Below are positions 53,382 through 62,683 of a stretch of 64,000 nt of DNA, one piece after another. The DNA lies in assembly GCF_011074885.1 (NCBI RefSeq), contig NC_054684.1, positions 372,001 through 436,000 on the forward strand. Reading direction: 5' to 3'. Both the position numbers and the translations under genes were made by a program. How positions within the stretch are numbered: the first letter of the stretch is position 1; the number at the start of each line of letters is the position of its first letter. The notes beneath the pieces were generated by a model, which made no database searches, was not told where the DNA came from, and worked only from the letters and a program-made list of their open reading frames with translations. The DNA is from Brettanomyces bruxellensis (lineage: Eukaryota; Ascomycota; Pichiomycetes; Pichiales; Pichiaceae).

Positions 53382-56300
53382 ATGCTGATTAATGCCACTA
53401 AACGAGGTCAATCAAAAAAAAAAGTGGGAGTAAAAAAAGATTACGGGTATCGATTGTATGGGATTAAAGACACATCTTTAAAAATTACCGGAGCGCGAAG
53501 AACGTACGCGGTTGGCCAAGCCATGCCAACAATCTTTAAGCAAATAAATAGTTTCATCACGAAATCATTCCTATATGAAATTTGTCAACCTGTCACGTTG
53601 GTGGAGCAAGCAAATATGGCGAGTAATGCCAACGTAGCTGATGTGGACCAAAATTTGCAAACCGATAATGCAAAAACAACAGTTCACACAGATGTCAACA
53701 GAGATGGGCAAGAAAAAAGTAAAGAAATGGATGAAGACTTGACTGATTTTTTAGAGTTTCAATTAGAGGACCATAAAAGGAGCCGAAACAAGGGTACATC
53801 TGTTCAGGTTGTGGAGCATGATTTCAAAAAGGTTGAGGCCAAATATAACGAGAAGAAGCACACCAAATTACAACAGATCAAGAATGATAAACAGAAGCTC
53901 AAAGAATCAGAGAAAAAAGAGGCGAGTAAGTCTACAATATCACTCACATCATCATTAGATAAACCGGACTCCGACTTAGAGGAGTACGATGACTGGAAGC
54001 TCATGGAAGTTGAAATTGAATTCAATGATCTATACGACTTCCGTGGCCGAAATCTCAAGGAAGTTTTCAATGCCGATATTTCGAATATGTCTAAAACAGC
54101 CGAAGGAGATAAAGGCCAAAGTGGCTGGACATCGAAATTAGGAATGAAAAATAACAAATCGACGGGTATCAGTGACAGCAATACCAGTATTCCAGATGCA
54201 TTGGAAAGGCATCTTGCAAATGGAAGCAGCAGATCTGTTACAAGCATCGACTCGAAGAATGGTAAGAGTCAGAAGTATACGAGGGTTGCAATGGCTGAAC
54301 AGGCTAACAAGTATTTAGAGATGGACAAAAAGTTTGACTTTCTATTTCAAAACGAAAACGATAATTTGAGAAAGCTTAGAAATATGTCGCATGCTTCGTT
54401 GGCGGATACTGGCAAGAATAAAGTTAAGAACTCTTCTGGAGGGAGAAATGACGATGAAAAGACTTTGGTTACCGATTCAGATATCAAGAATGAGAAAGAG
54501 AGGACTGATATAGAGAGTAATTCAGACTCCTTTGATACATTCGAGCAGGAGTTTGCAGACATTGAAAATAAAAAAGGTGATGATGATGAAATGAACGAAG
54601 CAGACGAAGAGATGACACTTGACAACCAACTTTTGACCACAAAATCAATGCTTAATGGATCGCAGAAGATCGCATATGCTGCACTAGCAAAACTTACTAT
54701 GGTGGAACAGCATATGAAGCTTGATGAGATAAGAGGAAGCGGATCAGTAAAGGTTATGAAAAAGCTAGCGTCCTCTCAGAAATCATTCACTAGATGGTCG
54801 ATTAAAGTCATGGATGATTTATACGAGCATCTAGGCATAGATAAACCGGAAGAAAGACAGATGATTGAAAATTTGAGTTGTCATGGGATCGAGCCAGAGG
54901 ATTTAGCCAAGTGGTTCGACACAAACTTGGTTGTGAAGAACAGCTTGATGAAATCGAAGAATCAATCGGAAACTGGTGAACAAGCTCAAGTTGTTGATAT
55001 GGATGAGGAGGATTCTCAGAGTGAATCTTTAAATATAGATTTAAGGTGGACATTGATAGCAGACCTATTTTTAATATTGTTACAGTCTTCCGTTTATGAT
55101 GCCCGCTCCAGAGTGATGATGGTGAATTTTGCAAGGTACCTTGGAATAAAAAATCTGGAAGTTTACCAGTTTGAAAGAAGAATTACTGGTGCCTTGGAAA
55201 TGGATGAAATTACTGCAATGGTGAACAAGCAGACGACATGGAGTGACAAAGATCTTCTTAAAGAGCACAAGAAAAAGGGCCGGGGCAAGCGGATTGTCAA
55301 GATTGCATTTGCAACAATGGCTGGTGGTCTTGTTATTGGTCTTAGTGCTGGCGCCTTGGCTCCAGTTATAGGTGCTGGTGTTGCTGCTGGATTTTCGACA
55401 ATTGGAATTGGTGGCACTGCCGGAATTTTTGCCGGAACAGTGGGGACATCTACAATCACAGCCGGAGGAGTACTAACTGGTATGAATATTGGCAAGACCG
55501 GTATGGAACATCGTGTTGGTAACGTGAAAACGTTTGAGTTCAAGCCGTTACATAATAACGGACGTTTGAACTTGATTCTAACGGTGTCCGGATGGATGTC
55601 CGGCAAGAAAGATGATATTCGGTTGCCATTCAGTACTGTTGATCCTGTGATGGGCGATTTATACTCTTTATTATGGGAACCGGAAACTTTAACGAGTATG
55701 GGACAGACGATTGAAATTTTGGCAAACGAGATATTAACGCAGTCCATTCAACAAATATTGGGTGCAACAATCCTCATTACCCTCATGAGTGCAATTCAGC
55801 TACCGATGTGGCTTTCTAAACTAAGTTACATTTTAGATAACCCTTGGAATGTTTCGTTGGACCGTGCAGATACGTCTGGATCGATACTTGCAGATACTTT
55901 AAGGAGAAACAAGCTTGGTGTGCGGCCTGTGACACTTGTTGGATTCAGTTTAGGAGCCAAAGTGATCTTCAGTTGCTTGCTGGATTTGGCAAGAACTGGT
56001 GACTATGGTTTAGTTGAAAGTGTTTACATTTTTGGTGCTCCAATTGTGGTTTCAACGGATACAATAGCACTTGCACGCAGTGTTATTAGTGGAAGGTTTG
56101 TGAATGGATATTCGAAACAGGACTGGATTCTTGGATATCTTTTCAGGGCAACCTCTGGAGGCTGGAGAAGCATTGCCGGATTGTCGCCAGTTAAAGGTAT
56201 TGAGAATATGGACTGCACCTCTTTAGTAAAGGGTCACATGGAGTACCGTAAAGTGATGCCTAAATTATTACGGAAAGCAGGATGGGAAATAATTAGTGAC

Positions 56301-56711
56301 ACCTTCGTCGAAATTCAAAAACCAGATGAAGAAGCAAGCGAGAGACAGAGAAAGCTAATTAGTGACTTTGAGAAGATGCGGAACGAAGGAAAGAAGCCAA
56401 GTAAATGGTACAATAAACTGCTAGGAAAGAAAAACAAACAATGGTGGGAAATGTACGAAGAAGGTATGAAGGAGCAAGAGCAAAAAGAAGCTGAAAAGAT
56501 CGAGGAAGAACAAGAAGGGGGAAAAAAGAAGCAGGATAAGAAAAACGTTGATGAAACTTCAGATCTTTTTGATGTTGATCAGCTTCGAAAAGAAGTTGCC
56601 AAAATACAGGCACAGGCAGAGGCACAGACAGAGACAATGATGGATAATAAGAAGAAAGACCCAGAAAAAAGCTTTCAAGAAGACAGAAAACAAAGGGAGT
56701 CCAAAGCCTGA
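53382..56711 (+). CDS. DUF726 / TMCO4-family alpha-beta hydrolase-like membrane protein
   Basis: 1109 residues from the ATG at 53382; later ATGs (for example at MASNANVAD) are alternative starts. DUF726 proteins (S. cerevisiae YFL034W, about 1073 residues; animal TMCO4) have a hydrolase fold and membrane segments. Visible: a long charged N-terminus, a Gly/Ala-rich double membrane region (about 645-705; AGGLVIGLSAGALAPVIGAG), LNLILTVSGWMSGKKDD, LLWEPETLTSMGQ, and a lipase-like nucleophile elbow VGFSLGAKV with a candidate Ser. VESVYIFGAPIVVSTD and GHMEYRK follow, with the likely His in the latter. The C-terminal 130 residues are coiled and Glu/Lys-rich. Enzyme activity is unproven in this family. 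Confidence 0.92.
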   Translation: MLINATKRGQSKKKVGVKKDYGYRLYGIKDTSLKITGARRTYAVGQAMPTIFKQINSFITKSFLYEICQPVTLVEQANMASNANVADVDQNLQTDNAKTTVHTDVNRDGQEKSKEMDEDLTDFLEFQLEDHKRSRNKGTSVQVVEHDFKKVEAKYNEKKHTKLQQIKNDKQKLKESEKKEASKSTISLTSSLDKPDSDLEEYDDWKLMEVEIEFNDLYDFRGRNLKEVFNADISNMSKTAEGDKGQSGWTSKLGMKNNKSTGISDSNTSIPDALERHLANGSSRSVTSIDSKNGKSQKYTRVAMAEQANKYLEMDKKFDFLFQNENDNLRKLRNMSHASLADTGKNKVKNSSGGRNDDEKTLVTDSDIKNEKERTDIESNSDSFDTFEQEFADIENKKGDDDEMNEADEEMTLDNQLLTTKSMLNGSQKIAYAALAKLTMVEQHMKLDEIRGSGSVKVMKKLASSQKSFTRWSIKVMDDLYEHLGIDKPEERQMIENLSCHGIEPEDLAKWFDTNLVVKNSLMKSKNQSETGEQAQVVDMDEEDSQSESLNIDLRWTLIADLFLILLQSSVYDARSRVMMVNFARYLGIKNLEVYQFERRITGALEMDEITAMVNKQTTWSDKDLLKEHKKKGRGKRIVKIAFATMAGGLVIGLSAGALAPVIGAGVAAGFSTIGIGGTAGIFAGTVGTSTITAGGVLTGMNIGKTGMEHRVGNVKTFEFKPLHNNGRLNLILTVSGWMSGKKDDIRLPFSTVDPVMGDLYSLLWEPETLTSMGQTIEILANEILTQSIQQILGATILITLMSAIQLPMWLSKLSYILDNPWNVSLDRADTSGSILADTLRRNKLGVRPVTLVGFSLGAKVIFSCLLDLARTGDYGLVESVYIFGAPIVVSTDTIALARSVISGRFVNGYSKQDWILGYLFRATSGGWRSIAGLSPVKGIENMDCTSLVKGHMEYRKVMPKLLRKAGWEIISDTFVEIQKPDEEASERQRKLISDFEKMRNEGKKPSKWYNKLLGKKNKQWWEMYEEGMKEQEQKEAEKIEEEQEGGKKKQDKKNVDETSDLFDVDQLRKEVAKIQAQAEAQTETMMDNKKKDPEKSFQEDRKQRESKA

Positions 56712-56892
56712 ATTTTACAATCCCTACAGGGATCTTTGCTAATAAGTACAAATAGATGAATACTTATATATCAATAATTATTGTAACTGGTGTATTTGAA
56801 ACAATTTTTTTTTTGTATTCTTTGTAGTAAACTGTATCCGACTTACAGAGTAGGCAAGAAACATTAAACAAAAAAAAGGATATATGTCAGAA

Positions 56893-58668
56893 TCATAGGA
56901 AGACCTCAGCGTTAATCTCGACGGAAGAAATAGCGAATGGAATATCAAAGTTGTTGCAGACTTCAGGATGAAGAACACCAAGATTACCAATTTCGATGGC
57001 TTTGTCACCTTTCTTTGGACGAAGCATAATTCTAGCACCTCTTCCAGGGAAATACATCTTGATATCATCGGTTTCCTCCAACCAGTAACCGTGATCACCC
57101 TTGACTGGATCTTCTAACCAAGGAGTTCTGAAGGTTTGCATGATTTTACCCAAAAGACCCTGTATGTACTCAAAGCCAGAAACTTTACCGGCGTAAACTG
57201 CGCACCAGTTTCTCTGGTTTCTTGCCTTTCTCTCCATGCTATCATCTTTCAAGACGATATCACCAGCCTCAAAGACCTTGATAGGCAAAGAATGACGCTT
57301 GTTCTCTCTGATAGTCTTCAAAATGCCAGGAATTAGGGTTGTTCTCACAACCTGGTATTCGAAAGTCTTTGGGTTTGCAAGCTTGACGACCTTGCTATCA
57401 TCATCGACTCCTCTCAAGAACTTGAAATTCTCATCATGCGAGCACAAGGTTAAAGTCATAACCTCGAGCCAGCCAGCCTGTGCAGAAGCGTTCCTAAGAA
57501 TATCGCTAACCTTGTTGATCGGCAAAGGATGTCCAACAGTAGCCTCTGTCTTTGGCAAAGTTTTAACCAAATTGTTGTAACCATAGGAAATGGCACAATC
57601 CTCCATGATATCACACTGGTGCAAAACATCAGATCTGGTTATAGGAATGCGGACATCGATGACGTTATCATCAGAGAGGGAACCTTTGGCTGTAAGGGCC
57701 ATCTTCTTAAGCAATTGGCAAATCTGTTCAGTGGAGAGATCAAGGGCCAAGCAAGAGTTTATGTAATCTTTCTGGACGGACATAGTACGCTCCTTAATAT
57801 CAGGACAAACTCTAGTTTCGCCGTTGTGGTCAGAAATAATCTCAACAGGCTCCACAGTGAACTTATCGCTACAGTAACGAGAGAACATTGCTACCACCTG
57901 GTTGATCACGATGTTAGCCTTGGTACGGTCAGTGGCAGTAACTTCAATAAAGACATTCTTTGTGTCCATGGTGATCTTGGAGTGGTCCGAGTTGATGATA
58001 GGAGGCAACGAGCAAACTCTTCCAGTCGAGTCAAGGACAACAGGGTAAACAGGAGAGTCTCTAATGATATGAAGATACTTTCCGAGGTTTTTGTCCTTTT
58101 CATAAAACTCCATCAACTCTTTTCCATTCATCTCCTTGGTCTGGTTTAATGGTGTGAACTTAATCTGCTCAGGTGGAAGTGCCTTATAAACGAACGGTGG
58201 TTTCACAGTGTCCAAGTCATGTGTTCCCATTGCGACCAAAGTTCTCTGCCTACAAATATTCGTATGAAGCTTGTCTTGCAGAGCCATGAAAGATTCGTAA
58301 TTTCTTGGGGTGAAAGACACATTCCTCAAGATGGCCGCATAAGCATATGGACGTATTTCCTCAGTCGATGGATCAACAGTCAAAGAAACGACGGGCTTAG
58401 TTGGCTTTAATGTGTACTTAGGTGATTCAACCCTTCCCAAATATTCATTCAAAGCTTGTGCAATACCTTCTATACAAAGCATGTCGTACCTGTTAGCAGC
58501 AATCTCAATCTTATACTGTGGACGCTCATCTGTTCCCTTCACATCCTCAGTTGTGTCTTCATCAAGCTCGATACCGAACTCGAAACAGAGCTCATCGAAC
58601 TCTTTGTGACTGTATGTTCTTCCCAAGAGCTGGAACAAGTCTTCTTTATCGACAGCGACGGTAGGCAT
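56893..58668 (-). CDS. FRS1: Cytosolic phenylalanyl-tRNA synthetase beta subunit
   Basis: 591 residues (S. cerevisiae Frs1: 595). It forms the alpha2-beta2 PheRS that charges tRNA-Phe. The N-terminus [16 protein letters not shown] and [15 protein letters not shown] match the family almost exactly. B3/B4 editing-domain region: [17 protein letters not shown], then the B5 domain ([33 protein letters not shown]) and the class-II-like core ([25 protein letters not shown]). The C-terminus holds [17 protein letters not shown] and [11 protein letters not shown]. No frame break is present. It converges on the DUF726 gene with a gap of about 180 bp. Confidence 0.97.
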   Translation of the reverse strand: MPTVAVDKEDLFQLLGRTYSHKEFDELCFEFGIELDEDTTEDVKGTDERPQYKIEIAANRYDMLCIEGIAQALNEYLGRVESPKYTLKPTKPVVSLTVDPSTEEIRPYAYAAILRNVSFTPRNYESFMALQDKLHTNICRQRTLVAMGTHDLDTVKPPFVYKALPPEQIKFTPLNQTKEMNGKELMEFYEKDKNLGKYLHIIRDSPVYPVVLDSTGRVCSLPPIINSDHSKITMDTKNVFIEVTATDRTKANIVINQVVAMFSRYCSDKFTVEPVEIISDHNGETRVCPDIKERTMSVQKDYINSCLALDLSTEQICQLLKKMALTAKGSLSDDNVIDVRIPITRSDVLHQCDIMEDCAISYGYNNLVKTLPKTEATVGHPLPINKVSDILRNASAQAGWLEVMTLTLCSHDENFKFLRGVDDDSKVVKLANPKTFEYQVVRTTLIPGILKTIRENKRHSLPIKVFEAGDIVLKDDSMERKARNQRNWCAVYAGKVSGFEYIQGLLGKIMQTFRTPWLEDPVKGDHGYWLEETDDIKMYFPGRGARIMLRPKKGDKAIEIGNLGVLHPEVCNNFDIPFAISSVEINAEVFL

Positions 58669-59675
58669 GATTAATTATTGATGAGCCAAAATGTTACTAT
58701 TCGAAGTATTAATACGCGTAGTTTATATGTGCGATATTCAGAGTTTGATCAGGATAAGTTGTGATTTAATGTTGTTTGACTAGTATCTTCACAATGTAAT
58801 TATTTCATCTAATTTTTTTGAGGTTTAGTTCTTCATAATTTCCGAAATTTTTCTCAGATTTCCGGACGCTGTGAAAAATTTCAAGCAGACAACAACCTCA
58901 TAAAAAAAAAAAATTGAGGGAAAAATCGCAAATTACGTAATCCGGTGATTTACCGTGTTGGACCTGAGATCCTTTCTCATACATTTTATTTTAAGCGAAA
59001 TGAGGGGAAGCAAAAGGCTATCATGAAAATAGGCTAGCGGTGAAAGATGAAAGAAGAAAATTGGCATAAATGTTCCCTATCACTGCTTTATGAAGTTTTT
59101 GTTATAACTAGTATTGAGTGTTTTTAAGGCTAAAGAAAGGAAAAGTATAGAAGTAAAATGAACTAAGTAAGAAGGTAAACTGGATAAAAAGGGGAAATGC
59201 ACATTTTTAAATACCTTTGATCCTTATGAGCGAGGTTTTCTTGGGCATAAACAAGGGAGGGCAGCTTTATGTAGGCGCGACTCTCGACGCATCTATTACA
59301 ATTTCTATTATTACTCATTACTTCTTTCTTACATCCGTGCATCGCCAGTCGCCTTTGTTCGAACGGAAAGAGCGAGAAAAATAAATTCAATAATCGTTTT
59401 AGGCCGATTTTTTTTTGATGTTCCGGCCTCGCATTCCTCTCCTGCTCGTTTTTCTTGCTCGTACTCAAATTTATTTCTCAGTTATCTCCTTTTCCGCCTT
59501 ATTTTCGTGTGCTATTTCGCTACGTTTTCGCCTGAGACTTCACTTGATATCAACAGATAAGAGGGAAAAAAGCAGGCTTTTATTTTTAATAGGCTGAGGA
59601 CAAGGAGTGAAATAAATTGTATTATTTACAACTCTCTAAACGTGTAAATTCCAAAGAGAGAATACAGGATCAACA
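58669..59675. other. Divergent intergenic region FRS1 / SEC4
   Basis: About 1 kb holding the FRS1 and SEC4 promoters. It has an A run at 58902-58913 and T-rich tracts (59407-59415). Open frames at 59163-59597 on both strands lack recognisable content. No RNA gene was found. Confidence 0.5.
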
Positions 59676-60299
59676 ATGTCTGCAAACAGAGCTAAAGCAT
59701 TTGATCGCACAATGAAGTTGCTTTTGGTGGGTGATTCAGGTGTGGGAAAATCATGTCTTCTTCTCCGATTCGTGGATGACAAGTTCAACCCATCATTCAT
59801 CACAACAATTGGAATTGACTTTAAGATCAAGACTATAGATATTAACGGGAAGAGAATAAAACTCCAGGTTTGGGATACTGCCGGTCAGGAAAGATTCAGA
59901 ACAATTACTACCGCTTACTACAGAGGTGCCATGGGAATTATCATAGTGTATGATGTTTGTGATGAGAACTCTTTTGAGAGTGTCAAGAAATGGTACCAAA
60001 CTGTGAATCAGCATGCCAAGGATGATGCGCAGTTATTCCTCGTGGGAAATAAGTGCGATGATGAGGAAAGTAGACAAGTGTCCACAAAGCAAGGTGAGCT
60101 GCTTGCACAGGAATTGGGTATACCATTTATGGAAGCCAGTGCCAAATCCAGTGTCAACGTTTCAGAGGTTTTCTACAAGTTGGCAGGACTCATTTTAGAG
60201 AAGACATCTGATGAAGAGGCTGCTTCTGAGCAATCACAAAAGGGTAATGTTGATGTCAGACAAGGGGGTCACACCGTTTCTAGCTCTGGATGCTGCTAA
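59676..60299 (+). CDS. SEC4: Rab GTPase Sec4 (exocytosis)
   Basis: 207 residues (S. cerevisiae: 215). Sec4 drives docking of secretory vesicles with the exocyst at the plasma membrane. The GTPase motifs are [10 protein letters not shown], a switch [29 protein letters not shown] and EASAKSS. The [23 protein letters not shown] segment is Sec4-type rather than Ypt1-type. The C-terminus ends in two cysteines, the double geranylgeranylation site, after a Ser/Gly-rich hypervariable tail. An [14 protein letters not shown] start fits Sec4 spacing. The intergenic flank upstream is about 1 kb. Confidence 0.93.
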   Translation: MSANRAKAFDRTMKLLLVGDSGVGKSCLLLRFVDDKFNPSFITTIGIDFKIKTIDINGKRIKLQVWDTAGQERFRTITTAYYRGAMGIIIVYDVCDENSFESVKKWYQTVNQHAKDDAQLFLVGNKCDDEESRQVSTKQGELLAQELGIPFMEASAKSSVNVSEVFYKLAGLILEKTSDEEAASEQSQKGNVDVRQGGHTVSSSGCC

Positions 60300-61238
60300 G
60301 GAGACATAACTAATAATAAGTATGGTAACCCGAACAAACCAACAGGGCAGAATGGTTAATTCTTTAATTTTCTTCATTTTTTCTCTCTCTTTAACTATAT
60401 CGTGTCTCTGTTCAAGTTCTTTACTTTTTTATTTTTTTATTGTTCTCTCTCCATAGTCGTCTTCTTCCAGACTATATCTAACAACAAATCAATATAATAA
60501 TCGCTAACCGGATCGAGTTATTTTAACCACCATCATAGGAAGCTAAATACAGCTACACGAACAAGATGAGTTATCAAAAGGATTAAAACGAGCACGAAAA
60601 AATCTACAAGTACCACAAACAAATAATAGTAAAAAGGCATAAGTAATGTATGCGGTATGGTTATTTCCCAAACGATAATCACCCTGAAAAGAGCAAAAAG
60701 GACGCGAGCCCCTAATTCTACCCTAAAAAGATAGAGTAGATTCGCAAGGAATAGGAATATACCGCCCAGAGCAAGAATTATCTCCATCACCAGCCACGAA
60801 CTCGATCGCTTGTTCTTCCAGATCGGTTCCAGGCACAAGACCCGAAATTTCACCTTTCAAACAAACAAGAATTCAAATGACCAGCGCCAGAAGCCACAAA
60901 CGCAGTCTCTGGAATGAAGAATAAGTCCACCCTCTTGTTATACAATCCCTCGACCGAGCATAATCCTGTATCATAAAAAAAGATACTAGCTTCAAAATTG
61001 GTCGACGAGCGCTCATATCGAGACACTGTGGCCCCAATAAAGAGGCACGAACCGGAAAACGGAGAGAACTCCATCTTCCAGCCAGATCCCATTGACATGG
61101 CGAAGACTGATACATAAAGAGGAGAGGGAAAAGAAAGAATGGGTGAAATATGCATGTTGTGGAGGGGTGAGAAAACAGTGGAAAATTCGCACTTTATATA
61201 TTGCTTCAAAATTTTTTCCTTGAAAGAAAAAGAGAGCG

Positions 61239-61282
<44 letters not shown>

Positions 61283-61549
61283 AGCTCCTATTGAGGGTTG
61301 GTTGCCTGTAGGCTAGTAAAGATTGCAGAGAAAAGCTTAATCAGAGCCGCTCCTTATACTCAAGGATTGTAAAAAAAAAAAAACTTACCTCTACAAAATA
61401 AAAATAACCCCAAATTCAATTAATAAAATTAATATTGATATCCTAATGTACAAAATACTTTATGGTCAGTTTTCCCTTTTTTTTTACCCAGCAGAGTTAC
61501 CGAAAGATTTGAATCCTTAAAACCTTATAGAGCTGCCTCTCCTCTCACT
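60300..61549. other. SEC4 3' region with two doubtful minus-strand frames
   Basis: About 1.25 kb. On the minus strand a frame from the ATG at 61155 to 60850 and a second, hydrophobic frame from 60853 to 60533 (GTG start) abut within a few bases in different frames. The second has four hydrophobic stretches, but A-rich DNA on the plus strand gives such sequence easily. No family was recognised, so neither is called as a gene. The stretch also holds a 39-nt poly-A run at 61239-61277 and another A tract at 61371-61383. Confidence 0.35.
61239..61277. repeat. 39-nt poly(A) homopolymer
   Basis: An uninterrupted run of about 39 A residues on the plus strand, by far the longest homopolymer in the window, next to GAGAGAGCG. 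It may be a long poly(dA:dT) element of a nucleosome-free region, a scar of retroposition, or an assembly artefact. Confidence 0.85.
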
Positions 61550-62683
61550 TTAAATTCCGGCGACATAGAGACAGAATCCCAAAGCAGCGTAAATAAGCAC
61601 CTTAGTGCTCAACTGGGTGTTTCCGAAAATGGCAATAGGAATATTTGCAGCGGCACCGTTAACGGTAACAACAGAGCTCACAGCCTTGTACGCATAAGTG
61701 GTAACATGGGAAGAAACTGTACTTTGATAAGAGCTGTCTGAAAGTGTGACCGTTGTAACATATGTAGTATCATAAGTTGTGGAAACTAGGGAAGATGTCA
61801 CACTTGTGGAGATAGTACCAGACGAAGAATCAGAACCAGAAGCAGTTTCAACGGCGGAATCAGCATCTGAGCCGGTTGCAGAAACAACACTACCAGAAAC
61901 GGTCTTCAAACTAGATGCTGTATTCATAGTGGACTCAGAGACACATCTGGCCCACCAACTATTTGCTGAAACACACTTAAGACCTGACTGACAGCATGTT
62001 TTACCCGTGAAATCTTCTCCTCCACATTGAGCCCACTCAGCACCACAAGTTCCAGTTGCAGATGCAGTGTTTGATGTCACTGTTGTACTGGCTAAGGTAG
62101 CTTTTGCGGCTTTTGATGTTGTCTCAGTTTCGATTTTGGAAAGCTTAGTTGATCCCAAAGTAACTGCAGTGCCAGATTCAGCGTTCAAAGTAGAAGAAGG
62201 TGTCCACCATTGCGTGGATTCGGGAGTCCACCACACAGTTGTACTTTGCTTCTGGGGGGCTGAAACAGCATCTGAGGCACCGGCAGTAGCAATGGATGTT
62301 TCGGAAACTTCGGTATTTGTAGTAACCTTTTTGGTGGCTGTCTCCACAGCGACTGATTCCTCATTTGCAGAACGTGCAAAAGCTTGCGAAGTTGCAACCA
62401 CTTCAACAGTTGCGGAAGTATCTGTTTCCTCATCCTCGGATAGGGTACTTTGGGCAACAACGGTATTTGATGTTTTTGTTTCAGTCTTAGTTTTATCAGT
62501 TTTAGTTGAAGTTTCTCCGTTTATCTTTGGGAGTGCAGAAGATGAATCCGAATCATCATCTGGGTATTGATCCATACTTCCGTTAGAGTCGGCAGCAACA
62601 GCCTGCGAAGAAACTATTGATACATTCAAAAAAAGAAGGCATAGAGCCAACAACTTTATTGATGTGGATTTCTGCGAAGTCAT
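61550..62683 (-). CDS. GPI-anchored cell-surface protein with CBM1 cellulose-binding module
   Basis: 377 residues from the ATG at 62683. Signal peptide (about 1-26, LLALCLLFLNVSIVSS). A Thr/Ser/Glu-rich region follows with WWTP twice (about 151-162). A cysteine-rich unit at about 211-248 matches the CBM1 pattern, W-x2-CGG-x4-G-x3-C-x5-C-x9-C with aromatic residues W217, W243 and W244 on the expected face (EWAQCGGEDFTGKTC, SANSWWARC). Cysteines are C213, C220, C230, C231, C237 and C247. The Ser/Thr-rich stalk continues to about 345, and the hydrophobic end VLIYAALGFCLYVAGI fits GPI attachment. No catalytic domain is present. CBM1 is common in filamentous fungal cellulases; its occurrence in a yeast wall protein is unusual. 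Confidence 0.85.
   Translation of the reverse strand: MTSQKSTSIKLLALCLLFLNVSIVSSQAVAADSNGSMDQYPDDDSDSSSALPKINGETSTKTDKTKTETKTSNTVVAQSTLSEDEETDTSATVEVVATSQAFARSANEESVAVETATKKVTTNTEVSETSIATAGASDAVSAPQKQSTTVWWTPESTQWWTPSSTLNAESGTAVTLGSTKLSKIETETTSKAAKATLASTTVTSNTASATGTCGAEWAQCGGEDFTGKTCCQSGLKCVSANSWWARCVSESTMNTASSLKTVSGSVVSATGSDADSAVETASGSDSSSGTISTSVTSSLVSTTYDTTYVTTVTLSDSSYQSTVSSHVTTYAYKAVSSVVTVNGAAANIPIAIFGNTQLSTKVLIYAALGFCLYVAGI

Noticed and set aside
60533..61155. Two abutting minus-strand frames read as one frameshifted membrane protein
   Set aside because: Joining would need a shift in the opposite direction inside only a few bases, the second frame starts at GTG, no family was recognised, and A-rich DNA produces such hydrophobic frames readily.
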